Positions 1-14,942 are shown, counted from the stretch's first letter. The stretch: DNA of 64,000 nt from Aphidius gifuensis (GCF_014905175.1 NC_057789.1:3038001-3102000); one strand, 5' to 3'. The notes: generated from the letters alone by a model not told the origin. Numbers and translations: made by a program.

Positions 1-3000
1 AATGAAATATGAAAATCATAAACCTTTCGTTTACTCAAGTTACTGCTAGAATAAATATATAAAACTTGCACATCATATGAGTACATATTGAAACAGACAT
101 AAATATATATATGAACTTTTCTTTAAAAATTGTTTGAACAACGCGTACGAGTAAGTCCATGTTGAGATTATTTCATTGAAGTACGTGACCAGAGTGTTAA
201 AGCCCTAAAACCATCATCTTGTTTTGAGATAAAGGGCATAAGAGTTGTTGTAATGCGCACGAATACTATACGACATCTCGTGAAATGTCCTGTCATGCTT
301 CGTCGATTTTGTCAATAATGTTTCATCCAAGTCAGAGTAATTTACTGCATCCTTTACTTTATATATAGATAGAGATTTACGTTCATCAAGCTTGCCTCTC
401 AAAACTATAAATAAAATGATAAAAATATTTTAATAAAAATAATTAAAATTGAAAATAAAAAATTCAATTATAAAATAAAAAAATAATAAATAGAAAAAAA
501 AAATATTCATGATTCTCGTTCGTTTTTAAATTCAATATGTTTATTTTTATTTTTACAATTTCAATATAACAATGATGGAAAAAAAATTTATCTGCCGTCT
601 CAATCAGACGAAATGTGTATATATCTTGATTTGGCGACAACGCGCGGGAAACGCCAATAGAGCAACTAAATATTTATTGGATTCAGTTCCGATGCAATAA
701 ATATATATATGTGTGTGATTCAAACGATGACAAATTCATCGAATAGAGTGCGCAATTGATTAACGTAGAATATTTTATTTTTGACCATACACAGATGAGA
801 TAATTCAAAAATCAAAGCTAAATTTTCTATACGTAATGAAAAATAAATTAAAAAAAAATAATATATCATTTTATATGGATATGTATAAATTAAAAAATAA
901 TTTGTTTGTATTTATTTATGCATAAAAATAATAATTTATATGATTTTATAAATTTTTATTTATGGATAAATAAAATATATATAAAAAATCATGTAAAATA
1001 AAATATAAATTTGATTTTTATATTTTACACTTTTTTTTATTTATTTTTATTAACAAATAACAGAAGGATTAAAATTCCAGTATAATGGAAAAAATAAAAA
1101 AATACGATCAAAGTTGAGTGTTAAAAGCTTGAAATTTGTGAATTTTGTGTAGATAGTTATTTCACGGGCAGATGACTGGCTTGTTTTTCACTTTGAATGA
1201 TGTGGCTTTGCACAAGCATTGAAAAGAGATAAAAAAAAAAAAAAAAAAGTAAAGAGAAGTATACTAGACAACCGGGTAGATGGTCAGAGGGGGAGTTAAA
1301 AGTGATAATGAAAGCAAAGAACGAGTCACCAAAGACTAAAGATATACTGAGTCAAAGAGAATAATTCTCATTTTGAGCGACAGTAAAAGAGGTTATGTTG
1401 TGTTTTACATTTTGTAGGTTGATGTATTTTCACTAAGTAAACCGTATGATTTATGCTTAAATGCTTTAGAATAATCTGAGAATTTATTTATTTTTTGCTG
1501 GCTTTTATTTACGAGATTTTAGTTTATATCCTTGTATTATTATAAAGAAAATATTTAAAAGTGATTTCATGATCTCTATAAAAAATTATGGAATAAAGAA
1601 ATAAACTAAAAATTTATGATCATTAATAATTCGATGGGTTTGACACAATTTTTTTTTTTTTTTTTTATGTGGTGACATCAATATGTGATCAATAAAAATT
1701 ATCTGTCTATAGTATGATATAATTTTTACTTGCTGATGATATCATGTGGATGAAATCAAACGCTTTTAAAAAATGATATAATTGCGATAAATTTGCCCAA
1801 GTATGGATCTTATTGCTCTTGTCATCTCTCTATACTTTTGAACTTTTATTTATTAAATTATATCATGTCCAGCTTAATTGATGAAACTCAATATCGTTTA
1901 CAATTTTCCGATAATTCTTCAGTATCGATATAATATGCTAGAATTTTGTTGAGAATAAAATTATATTCAAGGTAAAATACTTTGTAGGTATCAGAACATT
2001 ATTTAACATTTAAAATCAATCGTTTTACAAATTGCTATATACAATTTAACAAAATAATCAAGATAGTATAATAATATTATTTTTGAGTTTTTTAAATCCA
2101 ACTATATCAGTTTACTGACTTAAACCATCATCGACCGTCTTTCACTGTCGAGCACTTTATGCTTTATGTCATTTTCAAGATTTCAATGTTATTTTTTTTC
2201 TAGTAACGGAATGAGGAATTTTTTCGAAAATTTACAGGATAATAGAAGAAAAGTTTCTCATTAATTTGGCCACAAAAAATCCCGGTAGAATATTTTTTTT
2301 TCCAGAATTATAAATTTAGCAAGTCAAATAGCACTATTATGTCATTTCTAAAATTCCGATGTTATTTTTTTTCTACCCTCTTTGACAGTCTTCAACGCTC
2401 ATTGACTGTCGTATTTGGCAGTAAACAGATTAATATACATTTCAAAATTATGTTTTGACTAGTCAGTATAATTAAAATTGCATACACATGTCGATATTTT
2501 AAAATATAGAATGAACACATTTCAAATATATACCTGTGGGCTGTGCGCAATAATATATACTAAATAGTCAACCGCATTTCATTAAATTCATTACTTCATG
2601 TTAATTCATTCATATCTATATGTATTTTATGGATATATAGAAAAATTGGAAGTCTCAAAATTTTACCAATGGTCGGTGTGATATAATAATTTATCGTTGC
2701 AAATGTCCATTTCATCAATATGCTTTAGGGCAAAGAGAGTTTGGTGTTATTGCCGTTAGATATAGCATAGCAGTATGTGATTCGAGCCAAAAACGATATA
2801 TATCCGTCTACGCATCAGCTCTCGAGGGAATACGTTACCATATTTTTTATATCAGTCACAACGTTATAAGTAACGGGGCTAATGACTTTCCTATAAAACG
2901 CAACTGCTGACGCGACAAAGCCTGGTTAACTATGATAAAAAAAAATAAAATAAAAGAGAAAAAAAATTGAAAAAATAAAAAAAAAACAATGAAAAATGAT

Positions 3001-6000
3001 ATCACTGCGTGTGTAGGTAATTTTTTAACTATCGATCAATTTTTTTAAGTTGCGATACTTATGATTTTTAAATAATAATATAATCTATAAATATTTTTTA
3101 TACTCCAAAAACAAAAGTTTACTTTGTGTAATGACTGGCTATTTGAAAACAAACTGTATTTTTTTAATTTAAAATTAATTTTGTTGGTCTTTCGACTGAT
3201 GATGGTAATTAGAATTAAATAGACAAAAGAACGTGAAGCTGTATTTACATACACGTACATTTGAAACAATTGAATAGTTTAGTTGTGGACACACAAAAGG
3301 TCCATCATTATTAATGAATAAAAGTGTAAATAAATTATTTGAAAAACATTCCTCTGTATGATAAAAAATTCATTGAGATTTTGAGAAGTTGTTGGGTATT
3401 ATTTTCGTGGGGAAAAGAAGAATATCTTGCAACTTTTTTTGGTGAAACAAAATTATGATGAATCTATTATTTATTGAGTAATGTATTAGAAGAAAATATA
3501 AAAAATATAGTCTGTCACCAAAGTGATTGAAGGTGAATTTAATGTTATACTAAAACATCTCAAGGTATCAAACTGCTACAGTGGATAATGTTTCTCTTCC
3601 ATCTTATTTGCCCTGATTGTATATACGAGAGCATTCATTCCAAGCGTGACCAAAGTCGCGGTGGATATATTATACTTCAGCAAGGTGCCCGGTTACAATA
3701 TATACACTCAAATAGTGTTAACCATATATATACTGTACAATACAATGTGTATTTTAGCAAGAGCTACGATTCATTATTGACCCTTTAACCGACGGAGCGT
3801 AGCGTTTACCACTTGTGAGGTCGACGCGCCCAGTCACTTTTCATTTTTTTTTATATTTTTTTCACCATTTTTTTTTCTTATATTCAAGTGACGTAAGTTA
3901 TTTCCCAATTATCAGAAACTCATGCTGACTTTTTCACGATTTTTTTCGTATTAAATATACTGCCTTCTTACAAAAATAAAAAAACTAAAAATTACGAAAG
4001 CAAAAATAATAGCCTATTAATGGCAAGCAAAATAAAATAAAAAAAATTCAATAAATTACAATCTTTATTATTCATAAATTATGCATGTATTTTTAAATCA
4101 ATTTTTCGAGTGAAAATATTTATTTTTATTTAACAAAAATATATTTAAAGAAAACATATTTTTTATGTTTTTTTTTTCGTGGCCTTTTTTTTGTTTTTAT
4201 TGTTAAATTTCTAATCAAATGAAAAAAAATTAATTGAATTGTGAAGTTAGTGTCGAGGTGATTCAAATTATACCAACATGATTTTATACGTCAATCATTA
4301 GTAAATAGAGTCGACGATTAAATTTAACGAGCCCTCCACAGTCTCGTTCGAAATAACGAAAAATACGTTAAAAATTTCTTTAATTTTTCGACTTATTTTT
4401 TTGTTAATATCTTTATTACCTATCAGTGTTGAATTTTGTATTTTTAATTCTACAGAATATTAATTAAATTAAATAAATCATTCAATGAATTTTGGTAAAT
4501 TGGAAATTATACTAAAACTTTGTAATTATTTATAATTAAAGTAAAAAGTTATCTTGATTTATTTTTTATAAAATTCAGAAGCTTATAAAGTTGTTGATGA
4601 ATTTTTATTAATTATAAAAAAATATTAATTTAAAATGTAATAATTATTTCGTTTCAATAATTGACATTATACTACGAAAAGTTTAACTTTTGAAATAATT
4701 ATTACCCATGAGTATTTGTTGTACTTTGAAAATTTACCGGGAGCTTTCGTTTGTATATTTAATTTGATGGCTTACATATTTCCCGATATACAAACTTACC
4801 TTAGATTATTATTTCTGTTATAAATAAAATAAAAATAAAAAAATCTCAATAATTAAAACAAACAAAATTTCAATTTAAAAACGTTATTCGGTTTTTTAAA
4901 AAACAGAAAAAAAACGAAACTAAATGAATAATTTTCATTTGAGTTTTTTACAGTCTACATATATGAAACAAAATATATTTACACTGTGGGATATATTTTT
5001 TTATTTCGAAAAAAATATTTGTTCAAAAGGCTAAAATATTTTTTCATCGTAATCCGTAATAATAACCATTGATTTTTTTTTTTCGTGTATAGTAAAAGAA
5101 TAAAAATTGTCACGCCTATTTTTATTGGTTTTTTGCCTTTTTTCAGTTGAAATTTTTTTTCAATCAAGGTCAATTAAAATTATGTTTGTTTTATATTTTT
5201 ATTTTTAAACATTAAGTGGACAATATATTTATCAAAATTTATCTAATATGCATTATGCTAGTTTAAATTTCTACTGTAGTAAAATTGTGAACCGAGTTTT
5301 TTGTCTGAATGTAAATACCTTCATTATTATTCGAGTACTCCGCATGAAATTTTCGCAATTTAAATTTTTCTCTTTTATTTTTATTGAATCAGCTCGTTGG
5401 GAAAATCACTAAACAGAGCATTGTTGTATTTTCCAACCCTAAAAAAAAATATATATATAGACAATTCTCTAAGATACATTGTTTTTTTTTTTTTTATTTT
5501 TTTGTTAAACCGTTATACAGTGATAAAATGAATCAAGTAAAAAAAAACTTGATGGCACTTCAATTATAGAATTTTTCAGCTGATTGAAGATGATTCGAGA
5601 GTTAAAATTTTACCATGAATTTTTTCTTGTAAAATAAAAGAAAGATAATACAACAACTATCGATTTGCACGAGTTAAATAAATTTCAAGTTTAATAATTT
5701 ATCCTTACACATTAAGCTAAACAATAAACAATATTTTTTTATATAAATTTAAATACATTTTCATCATTTGAAAGTTGAGTTATTGTTTTATTATATTTAT
5801 ATTGTTTCAATTATTATGGAGTTATTGTTTATTGTACATGGAAATAATTCAATTCAGCATAGATGTTATACGACAGTCTAATTATATGAGTTACTTTACA
5901 GTTGAGCAATATTCTCGAGGGCAATTAGACACTGTTGACAAACCCAATTTGGAAAATGTAACTTTGAGGTAGGTAGGCTCGTATATATGTAAACCTCGAC

Positions 6001-9000
6001 ATTGACTAAGTGAGTGTACACCTATGGGGTTGTAGAAATTAACTAGTAGATGATGGGCACTCGCGAACCTTTCTCTTCGATACATAAATTTAGTCTATTT
6101 TAGTACATCAATCAAGTACTAAGTGCTGTTTACAGTTAACAACTTGTAATAACAAAAGAAAAAAAAAATATTATCTAACTCTACATTGTAATAATATAAA
6201 TACAAAAAATTAAAAATAGCTTAACAAGTTAATTTAAAGTTTGAGTTAAAAACGTGATATGAAAATTAAATTTGTGTAAACTCAATAGGGTCTTATTTTG
6301 ATGTGAATCCTTTGGAGAATATTAAAAGTATGTTAAGATGAGAAAGAGCAAAGTTATATATTTTGTTAGACAGAAATATACACACAATGTGCAACCTTAA
6401 GGTTAGTTTGGTTTTGTAAAATTCTTGTTCAACATATATAACGAGGTTAAACTATGGAATGCAAGGGGTAGCTTTCACTAAAACGTGTGTCAGTACCATC
6501 AACGTCACTCGGTTATACATATACATATATATTCCTTTACAGTATTATACGAAAACTAACGTTTTGACCCTTCAAACGATACAAACGACTTTGACGCTGT
6601 CAATGTTCATACATATATGGCACTGCTTATACTGATATTGCCTTTGTTGGTCGATACGATTCAACTCATAATACACTACTATATTCAATATCCGTCAATT
6701 CAAATTATACACTCACGAATTATCCGATAATCGATAACCAATAATAAACAAGCTAGAATATTATTTTAAAAAATATAAAGGTATTTATTTATTTTTTTTT
6801 TTTCCCTTTTATTTAAATCTTTTTTAATATGTATTTTATTTGAACATGAAAATAAATAAAATTCATGTATTTTCTGATAATATTTATTGAATTTTTTTCA
6901 TTATTATGAAGTAAACAGTAGTTGATGAAAAAAAGACAATCAGCAATGTGCAAGTGGATATTAATTCTTGGAATAATAAATTTTAGATTATTTAAAAAGT
7001 TTAATTATATATTTTTTACAATGTTTAATTAATATCAAATCAATTTACTTTTACAAAATAATTTTGTGGAATTTTTTAAATTATTTATTTTAAGCTGAAC
7101 TGAATACAAATTTTACAATGGATTTTTTTGAATACGTTATATTTATCAAATTATTTGTAAAAAAAAGTATTTGGTTTCATGGAAAACTGTTATTTATTAT
7201 TTGAAAAAATTGCATTGAAAAATATTTTTTATATTATTTTCATTTGATTTAAATTAAATTTATACAAAGGTGGTTAACATATTGCTAAAATGGCTGACTA
7301 AATATTGACTATATTCACTTGATGGTTAAAATTTAATTTTGACGAAATAATGATGTTGCTGTCAATAACACAAAAAATAAATTTTTTTCTTATTTTTGTA
7401 AAACATCATTCCGCTTTTTGTTTGTTTATTTATTTATTTGTTTTTTTTTTTATTGTATCGTTAAAGAATGTTTTGAAATTGCAGGCATTTTTTTATGACT
7501 ATTTGTGTGATTTTTAGTAAGCCATTATTATAGAATCGAATTGAAAATAAATTGAAAATGTTTTATTATAATATAAACTCTTTGTGTCATTTGATATATG
7601 AAAACTTCAAATTTTCCAGTAAAATTATTTAGTAATCAAGAGAATTAAAATTTTAGGAAATAAATAAAAAAAAATAAATAAATATATATTTTTAAATTTC
7701 ATATATAAAAAATATTAATTTACAAAGTTTATAAAAAAATTCTTTGATAGATATAAATATATAATCTTCACGTTAGATTTTAATTCATGAGAATACTCAT
7801 ATAGTATATATTTCATAAAAATTGAAAGAGTCGAAGTGATACAACATTTTAATTTTTTTCTCAAATGTTTAATTTCAATATTACTCCGCTTATACAGTAG
7901 AATAATTTTGTTACGTAGCTGAAATTTTTTTTTTTTTCTTTATTTGTTGTTCAATTGATAATTTTCATTTTTAAAAACGAATTTGCATATATTTAAATAA
8001 ATTTTCAAACCGCAGAGTAAAGTTGATGAGTATGAAAAAATTTTGACTGTTCATATTGTTTTTTTTTTTTTTTTTTTTATCACCATAGCCTGAGGTATTG
8101 CTGAATGAAGCGTATATTTTTTACGTTCATAGGTATTGTTTTAGTTGAATCATACTAGCCGTATATATACCTATATTAAAAAAAAAAAAAGAAAATAGAG
8201 ATTTTGTAAACAATTTTCTTTTGTAAAATTATATATAGTTTTTTCAAGATTTTACGAGCTGTATATAAATAAAATATGGAATAACTTACAACTGTTGTTT
8301 TCAATTCTACCATAAATTTTTTTTATATGAATAAATATTATATAAATAAATAGTATCAATTTTTTTCTATCTTTATTCGTTGAAAATCAATATTCAAAGT
8401 AAATAAATAAACGAAAAAAAATGAATTAAAATTGAAAATATTCTAATTAATTTTTTCAATCATTTCATAAATTTTTTTTTTTATCATGCGTCCGTTAAAT
8501 ATATTTATAATAACACTGTGCTAATCATTGAAAATTCAATTATAAATTATTTTTACAAACCAAAAATATTCATTATTGATAAAAAAAAAGCATTTATATT
8601 ATTAAAATTTTTTTGTATATTTAAAAATTAATTTAAAAAAAAATTTGGAATTATTTTCATACGATGACCTTAATTTTATGAATAATTATAAAAATAATTT
8701 CGTATTGATTTTATTTTTTTTTTTTAATATTTATATTCTTCCACTTAAATAATTTGAATATAATTCTAAAAATAAATATTTTCATAATATTGTTAATCAA
8801 AAAATGAATAATATTATCAAAAAATAAACTCTACCAATTTATTTAATATAAAATTCAATTTATTTAATTTTATATTCCAAAAATAACAAAAAAATTTATA
8901 TTTAATTTGCGCGAGTAAGTTATTTTTCAAAATTTTAAAATAAAATTACATAACGTGAGTGAAAATTTCACAGTGACTATAATAATACTTGACAATTACT

Positions 9001-12000
9001 TTACTATATTTTTTTTTATTCCATCCACCCGTCAGCATTTTTTTACGACATTATATATTTTTATAAATTATTATTATATAAATTAAAAACATAGAAATAT
9101 CAAATTTCATTAAATCCATATAATCTCTCTGAATGAAAAAATATAATCATACATTTTAATTACACACTTTGTTCTATTAAAATACAATAATTAACTTTTT
9201 CAAACTTTCAGATTAAATAATGAATAAAAAAAAAATTAATTAAATAGTAATAACATTTAATTACAACAATTTAAAAGTTTGATAATCATTTTAATATTCA
9301 ATCAATTGATTTATACATGGTTTATATATTTTAAATTAACATACAAAATAATTAATATATTAAATTTAAATTACTCGTTTTTGATAAAAAGAAAATGTAT
9401 GAAAATATTTTGTTTCTTGTTCAATCAATATATATTTTAACATCACTCGACGAAGCAATAAATAAAAATTCACGCATGATAAGCAACATCCGACGCATTG
9501 AAATCAGCGACACGTGTCAACTCAATAGAAACCTCACAGGATTTATTTCAACTTGTGTCGGGTTACGCCTCTGTTCACCTATTGATGTACTCTCTACATG
9601 CATCAAAAATATAAATAAATAAAAATAAATAAAAATTTACAAAATGAAAAAAACACATTTAGCTTTTTTGTTTTGAGATTTTTTTTTGTTCTCAATCATC
9701 ACTCTAGCGAAAGTTCTATTTTAAAATGTTACCTTTTGAATTTTGTCTGATAACGTGACGGTGAATATTTTACCAATTGTTCTATTTCATAGATAAAAAC
9801 TATTCAAATATAAAAAAAAATAAAAATCTATAAAAATAAAAAAATAAATAAAATACGTTGGTTTAATTAAAACGAGATATTTTTTTTTCTTTTTTTTTTT
9901 CTTTTATTTGTTTGCTGTCATGAAGAGAGACCACACGATTGAAATTTAAAAAAAAGTTATAGCTGGTTATTGTCTTGCAGTCTCTAGCACGATGCGTCGT
10001 CTCCAGTTGTATGAGAAAAAAAAAAAATATATATATATTTTTTCTGGTTACCTTTAGTCACCTACAAAACTCTGTTATTGACCGGTAAATACTCTGACTG
10101 TTCATGCAAAAGCCAGATGTTTTTTCTTTATGTTATATCGATATTTTCAAATGCCGAGTCAATGTGGTCGAGAATATCTCTATGCTCCGAGTAATATAGA
10201 GTAGCTAGATAAAGATAAAAAATTTAAAAAAAAATGATATTTAAAATTTTAGCTATTAAAAAACGCGACGATGTAGGAAATTCATCGCAATGCCATTCAA
10301 CCGAGTATTGGCTTTATACCTCGTTTTATAAATTCAAATACAAAATGCTTTATATTCTTTGATTGTTTCAGTATTTTATAACATAAAAGAATATTTTTTT
10401 CAATTCAATTTTTACACAATTAATTTACAATTAATAAATATTCACACATTTCGTTGATTTTATATATTTTTTTTTGTTTTAACTTTGTGTTACTACAACG
10501 TATGCAAATTATAATTTGTTAAAATTTTAACTATATATAATTTCAAACTCTATAATGAGAAATAAAATTAAAAATTTAAAAAAAAAAAAACAATTTTGTT
10601 TGAGTAGTTCAAGTGAATGGATAATTATCGTTGTGTATACTGGAAAAAAAAATTTAAAATAAGGGATCAAAAGAAATTAATTTTACTCGTTGAATTGTCG
10701 ATGGTGCTCATCAGCTTATAGCTGAAATCAGTCATCTCATCAACGTTTTGAATTAGCTTTTGAATACACATGCACCGTGTTGAATATCACAATCGTGGGT
10801 TTATGCGTTTATCTGGTGGTTTATATATAGTGGCTACAGATATGTCATATTGAATTTGTGAATAAATTTTCAATTTAATTCCAAAATATATAGCTAAAAA
10901 AAAATTAAAATTATAAATTTAAATTATTATCTGTATTTATTATTATTGTTATATTATTCTTTCATCGAGCTATATAATCTACTGGATATTGAAATATAAT
11001 TCCACAGCAAAATTTCAATACGTGCTTTTTCATTTTTCTTGTCGTACTAGCAATCATTTTTATGCTCAATAATCTTAGTAATATTCTGAGATTACTTGCA
11101 ACGATATTTACTCGTTTGAGTTCGTTCATATTGACGATGATATTTTCCAATAGAAAAAAAATATAAATCATTGTCATGAGGTATAAAATTTTAAGTGTAT
11201 TTTATAATTGAAATGAAAAAATTTATAAATAAAATATTTAAAAATGAATTTTATCATTTTTTTTTTGTACAAAACTTTCAAGTAAATTGTTGGAAAATAA
11301 TTTCTACTTCTTTTACTAAATATTAAATATTTTTTCTATTGTTTCTATAATAATAAAAAATAAATAAATAAATGAAATTCACTTCTAAAGTATATGACAG
11401 GTTAATTGAGATGTGTGAACAAGTAAAAGCACATATAAAGAATGATACTGTCATCTTTTAGATAAGGACTCGTTATATCTGTCACTTGTTTTCAAAAATG
11501 TGTGTACTATTTTATTTTATTTCTATTGTACACTGCTTGTCTGTTTGCTCTTTGTGATAATAGCACCTTTCAAACTGAATGACACTTGAAATTTTCCAAT
11601 AATTCTCAAATGTTTTTTTATTTTATATTTTTTTATATAAAAAGAAATATCAACATTGTCTCTTACTTATATTTTAAAAATTTCTTATTCATAAATATTT
11701 AATAATTTTTTTTATGTATTAAAATTTGAGAGAAAATATTTTATATGACATAAAAAAGCACTGAATAATTTTTGAAATGATTGCAACTTTTTAAATTAAA
11801 TTTATTGCAATTTTTTTTGAATTTTTTTAGAAGGTGGATGATTATGATCATTTCGCGATATATCCTTGAAAAATTTTAGCCAACTAGTGCACGTTTTTGG
11901 GGGTGAAATAACGATATACTTATAATTTTCAAGAAAAAAAAAATTCAAGTGTATGCTGTGCCATTAAAAATGCAAAAATTAAATAAATTAAAAAAAAGAT

Positions 12001-14729
12001 TAATTTAAAAAATTAATAATACTGTTATAATCTTTTTAAATATAATAAAAAAAAAGCTTGAAATTTTTTTTTTCAAATTTAAAAAATAAATTTGTGATTG
12101 CATATACTGCAGATGTTATATACACACAAATTTTAGTTAGTTTTGATACTTTTGGAAGTCAGAATATCAGTGCGTCTTCTGGCGCCATGGAGTCTTTGAG
12201 ACACGCCTTAGAATACTCAACCGACAAAAACTTACGTTATCTACGTCTTGAAGACATTTCTCCATATGCTATATACCGAGAGAAATTGTAAATTCACGCT
12301 TTCAACATACACCCCTCCCAAGAAATATTATTCATCCCCATGACGCTTCCGTTTTATTTTTTTTATTTTTTTGATAGACTTTTATTTTATTTATTTATTT
12401 TTTTCATTTTGTAAACATATTTTAAATAAAACAAAATATTATTTTTATTGTTATTCAAAAAATTTACGTTAATTTATTTATACACTGATTTATTGGTGAC
12501 ATACTAAATCCGCTTAATGTTTCACTGATATTTTCATTATCAACAATATTTATACACTCAAATCATTCACAGTAAATCATAACATTTTTTTTATTTTTTA
12601 TCATTTTTTTATTCACACCAACCACAAACAATAAATCCGTCAAAAATTTCGTTGAAAATTCCTGATGTTTTTTGATATTTTTAACGTATAAAATTATGTT
12701 AAAATTTTTATTATGACAATTTGAAAAAATAATATTTTATAGTTAAAAATTTCAAGAATTTTTTTTAACATGTATATATAATAATAAATTTTGAGTGCGT
12801 GTATTTTTTTTCGAATATTAAATTTATTTAATTCTCATGAATTATTATAGAATTGAAGATAGTTTAAATATTTTGAGGTACAAAAATTCCAAGGATATAT
12901 TTTAATATTGAAATTTTGTATCAACGTGACATAAAATGAAAATTAAAATACGTACAAGTTAACTTATATCATATAAAAATTTATAAATTTTTCAGTAATT
13001 TTAAAACAAAAATGATGAATTATTAATTTTGTTAATTAATAAATTTATTGAAAAATTTTAAATACATTTATTAATAAATAAATAATGATATAAAAATAAA
13101 AAATAACTTAAAATTTAATAATTTATATTATTTTTTCAATAATTAATATCGCAAACTTTTCAATTTAATTTTCAATTCAAAATTAATTTAGTTATTAAAA
13201 TGTATAATTATTTATTTCATGTGTATAATTATTGATTTAATTTCATATTAATATAAATAGCCTCGAGATCAACTCTATTTACTAAATAACCTTTTTTTTT
13301 TTTTGTTCCACGTTCGTACGAAAAACCTATGTATAATTGATCTTTACTAGAATCGAAAAAAAAATTCATAATTCATGATCAACTTAATATTTTTTCCCCT
13401 CGTTATTAATCATTTTCCACAATCGATAAATCTTGTTAGCTAAATATTTTTTAACTTCAATATGCATTACAGTATCGCAACTGCAACTGTAAATTCAAAA
13501 TTATTTATTACACAATTTATTTAAATACTAATGTCTAATAATTAAATTAAAACATTTTCATATTGTTTTTACCAGCTTGTGTATCCATTTTTTAAATCAT
13601 GTATATATATTTTTTGCAACTATTTTAATGTTTGCTACGTTCATTCCAAAAATGATTTATTCACAGGCAGTTTTGGTGGTATGTCCGACCAGTTAGTTAC
13701 TTTATCCACTGGCCACACGTGAGACAGCCAAGCATGAATCACAGACACTGCATTGTATACCTCGATACTGCAGCTTTATTATTTTTATTTATTATTATCA
13801 TTATTTTTAAATCGATTGAATACACACGCGTATGAGTTTAAAAAATAATAACTTCATCCCATTAAAATGTTTGTGGAATTACCGAAAAAAAGATCAAAAT
13901 AAATGAATAGAGAAAAATAGCATAAAAAAAAGGTATGATAAATCACCTTGCTGGGTGTATGGGATTTCTCACTTAAATTGACCATCTAGAAGCTCTGATG
14001 AGAGCCATGTAATGCACTTTTTTTTCCCTCTCTCTCCTCCACTGCATTTGCCTCAATGATGCTTCACAGTTGGTTAAAACTTTCATTGTCTGTTTTAATT
14101 TATACAGTTGATAAATGGTTCTATATAAAATTATTTATCTAATTTTTCCAAATTATCTATATTTTTATGATAAAAAAAAAATGATAATAAATGATTATAC
14201 ATCACTAATTATGAAAAAAAATATGCATCATCACATGCGTGTATAAAATAAAACACAATTAATTAGAGCAAAAAAACATAATTAAATTATTTTCGGATAA
14301 TATAATAACGATGTGTATTTATAGATTAACAATATAACTGCATTGATATATATAAATACATATACCAATATATATCAATAATCTATAACCTCATAGGAAG
14401 GATACATAGATCATAAATGATAGGTGTACCTAAACAAGAAGGGATATATACATATAATTTTGCGTGCACCACGCAACAATGCTTTCAGCACATTGATGTG
14501 AAAGTAAAATTTATCATGGCAATATTGATGAGAAATGAGGAAGAAGGATTAGTGAGGGTTTGCATGTTTTTTTTTTATTTCTTTTTTCCTTTTTTTTTTT
14601 GTGAAGAATGAGCTGTGGTTTAATACAAATGCTGCATTTGTTTGTTTGTATTAAATACACGCATACAATATATATATCAAACACATCTGTAAATTTGAAA
14701 TATATATTATTATTATTTTTATATTTCAG
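1..14729. other. A/T-rich region upstream of the first recognised exon; no gene supported
   Basis: No reading frame here looks like a protein family I recognise. The open frames are short (under about 80 codons) and rich in F, Y, I, K and N, as expected from A/T-rich DNA. Most of it is poly-A/poly-T and TAAA-type low-complexity sequence. Stretches of more balanced composition occur near 1190-1400, 2700-2940, 3540-3840, 5880-6100, 6280-6730, 9440-9610, 9960-10200, 12160-12300 and 13650-13760. These could be regulatory elements or untranslated exons. It cannot be decided from sequence alone whether this is intergenic DNA or a 5'UTR intron of the DIP-like gene. Confidence 0.6.
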
Positions 14730-14938
14730 GTGAATGTGTGAAGTGAGCTTGTGAGTTTGTTTGCGCATGTCAAATTTACAACCACCACCACCATGAACTT
14801 ACTATTATCAGTGACGACAACGAAAAAATTCAACAACGCTGAGACCATCGTTCTTGATATTGTTCACCTCAGTCGGGATGCCGTCCGTGCAGCCTCGTGG
14901 TATTCAGTGTCACCGTGTCGATCGGTGAACGTTGTGAA
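14730..14938 (+). other. Probable 5' leader of the DIP-like gene, with acceptor-like 5' border
   Basis: A pyrimidine-rich stretch ending in TTTCAG at 14724-14729 looks like a 3' splice site. This suggests that the exon carrying the start codon begins at 14730 and that an upstream non-coding exon exists. Alternatively transcription simply starts nearby. The segment is less A/T-rich than its surroundings. It carries three upstream ORFs: 14734-14754, 14767-14796 and 14793-14942. In the main frame a stop at 14855-14857 precedes the start codon, and no in-frame ATG lies between that stop and 14939. The exon border is inferred only from the splice-like signal. Confidence 0.5.
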
Positions 14939-14942
14939 ATGA
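14793..14942 (+). promoter_or_regulatory. Upstream ORF of 49 codons overlapping the main start (ATGA)
   Basis: The ATG at 14793 sits in the context CCACCATGA, which is favourable for insect translation initiation and at least as good as the main start (GAAATGA). The frame runs 49 codons to TGA at 14940-14942, so its stop overlaps the main ATG at 14939-14941 as ATGA. A shorter uORF (ATG 14767, nine codons, proline-rich end) stops at 14794-14796 and overlaps this uORF's ATG in the same ATGA way. Ribosomes would need leaky scanning or reinitiation to make the DIP-like protein, so translational control is a reasonable inference. I see no homology in the uORF peptide. Confidence 0.5.

Noticed and set aside
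5965..5990. let-7-like word GAGGTAGGTAGGCTCG
   Set aside because: Does not match the let-7 mature sequence beyond the first bases and no precursor hairpin is seen.
9395..9622. 75-codon plus-strand frame in a less A/T-rich patch
   Set aside because: No recognised domain, no signal peptide with cleavage site, and no splice partners; kept only as a complex patch.
14514..14768. 84-codon minus-strand open frame overlapping the leader of the DIP-like gene
   Set aside because: Runs through a lysine-rich poly-T complement and has no signal or domain; antisense shadow.
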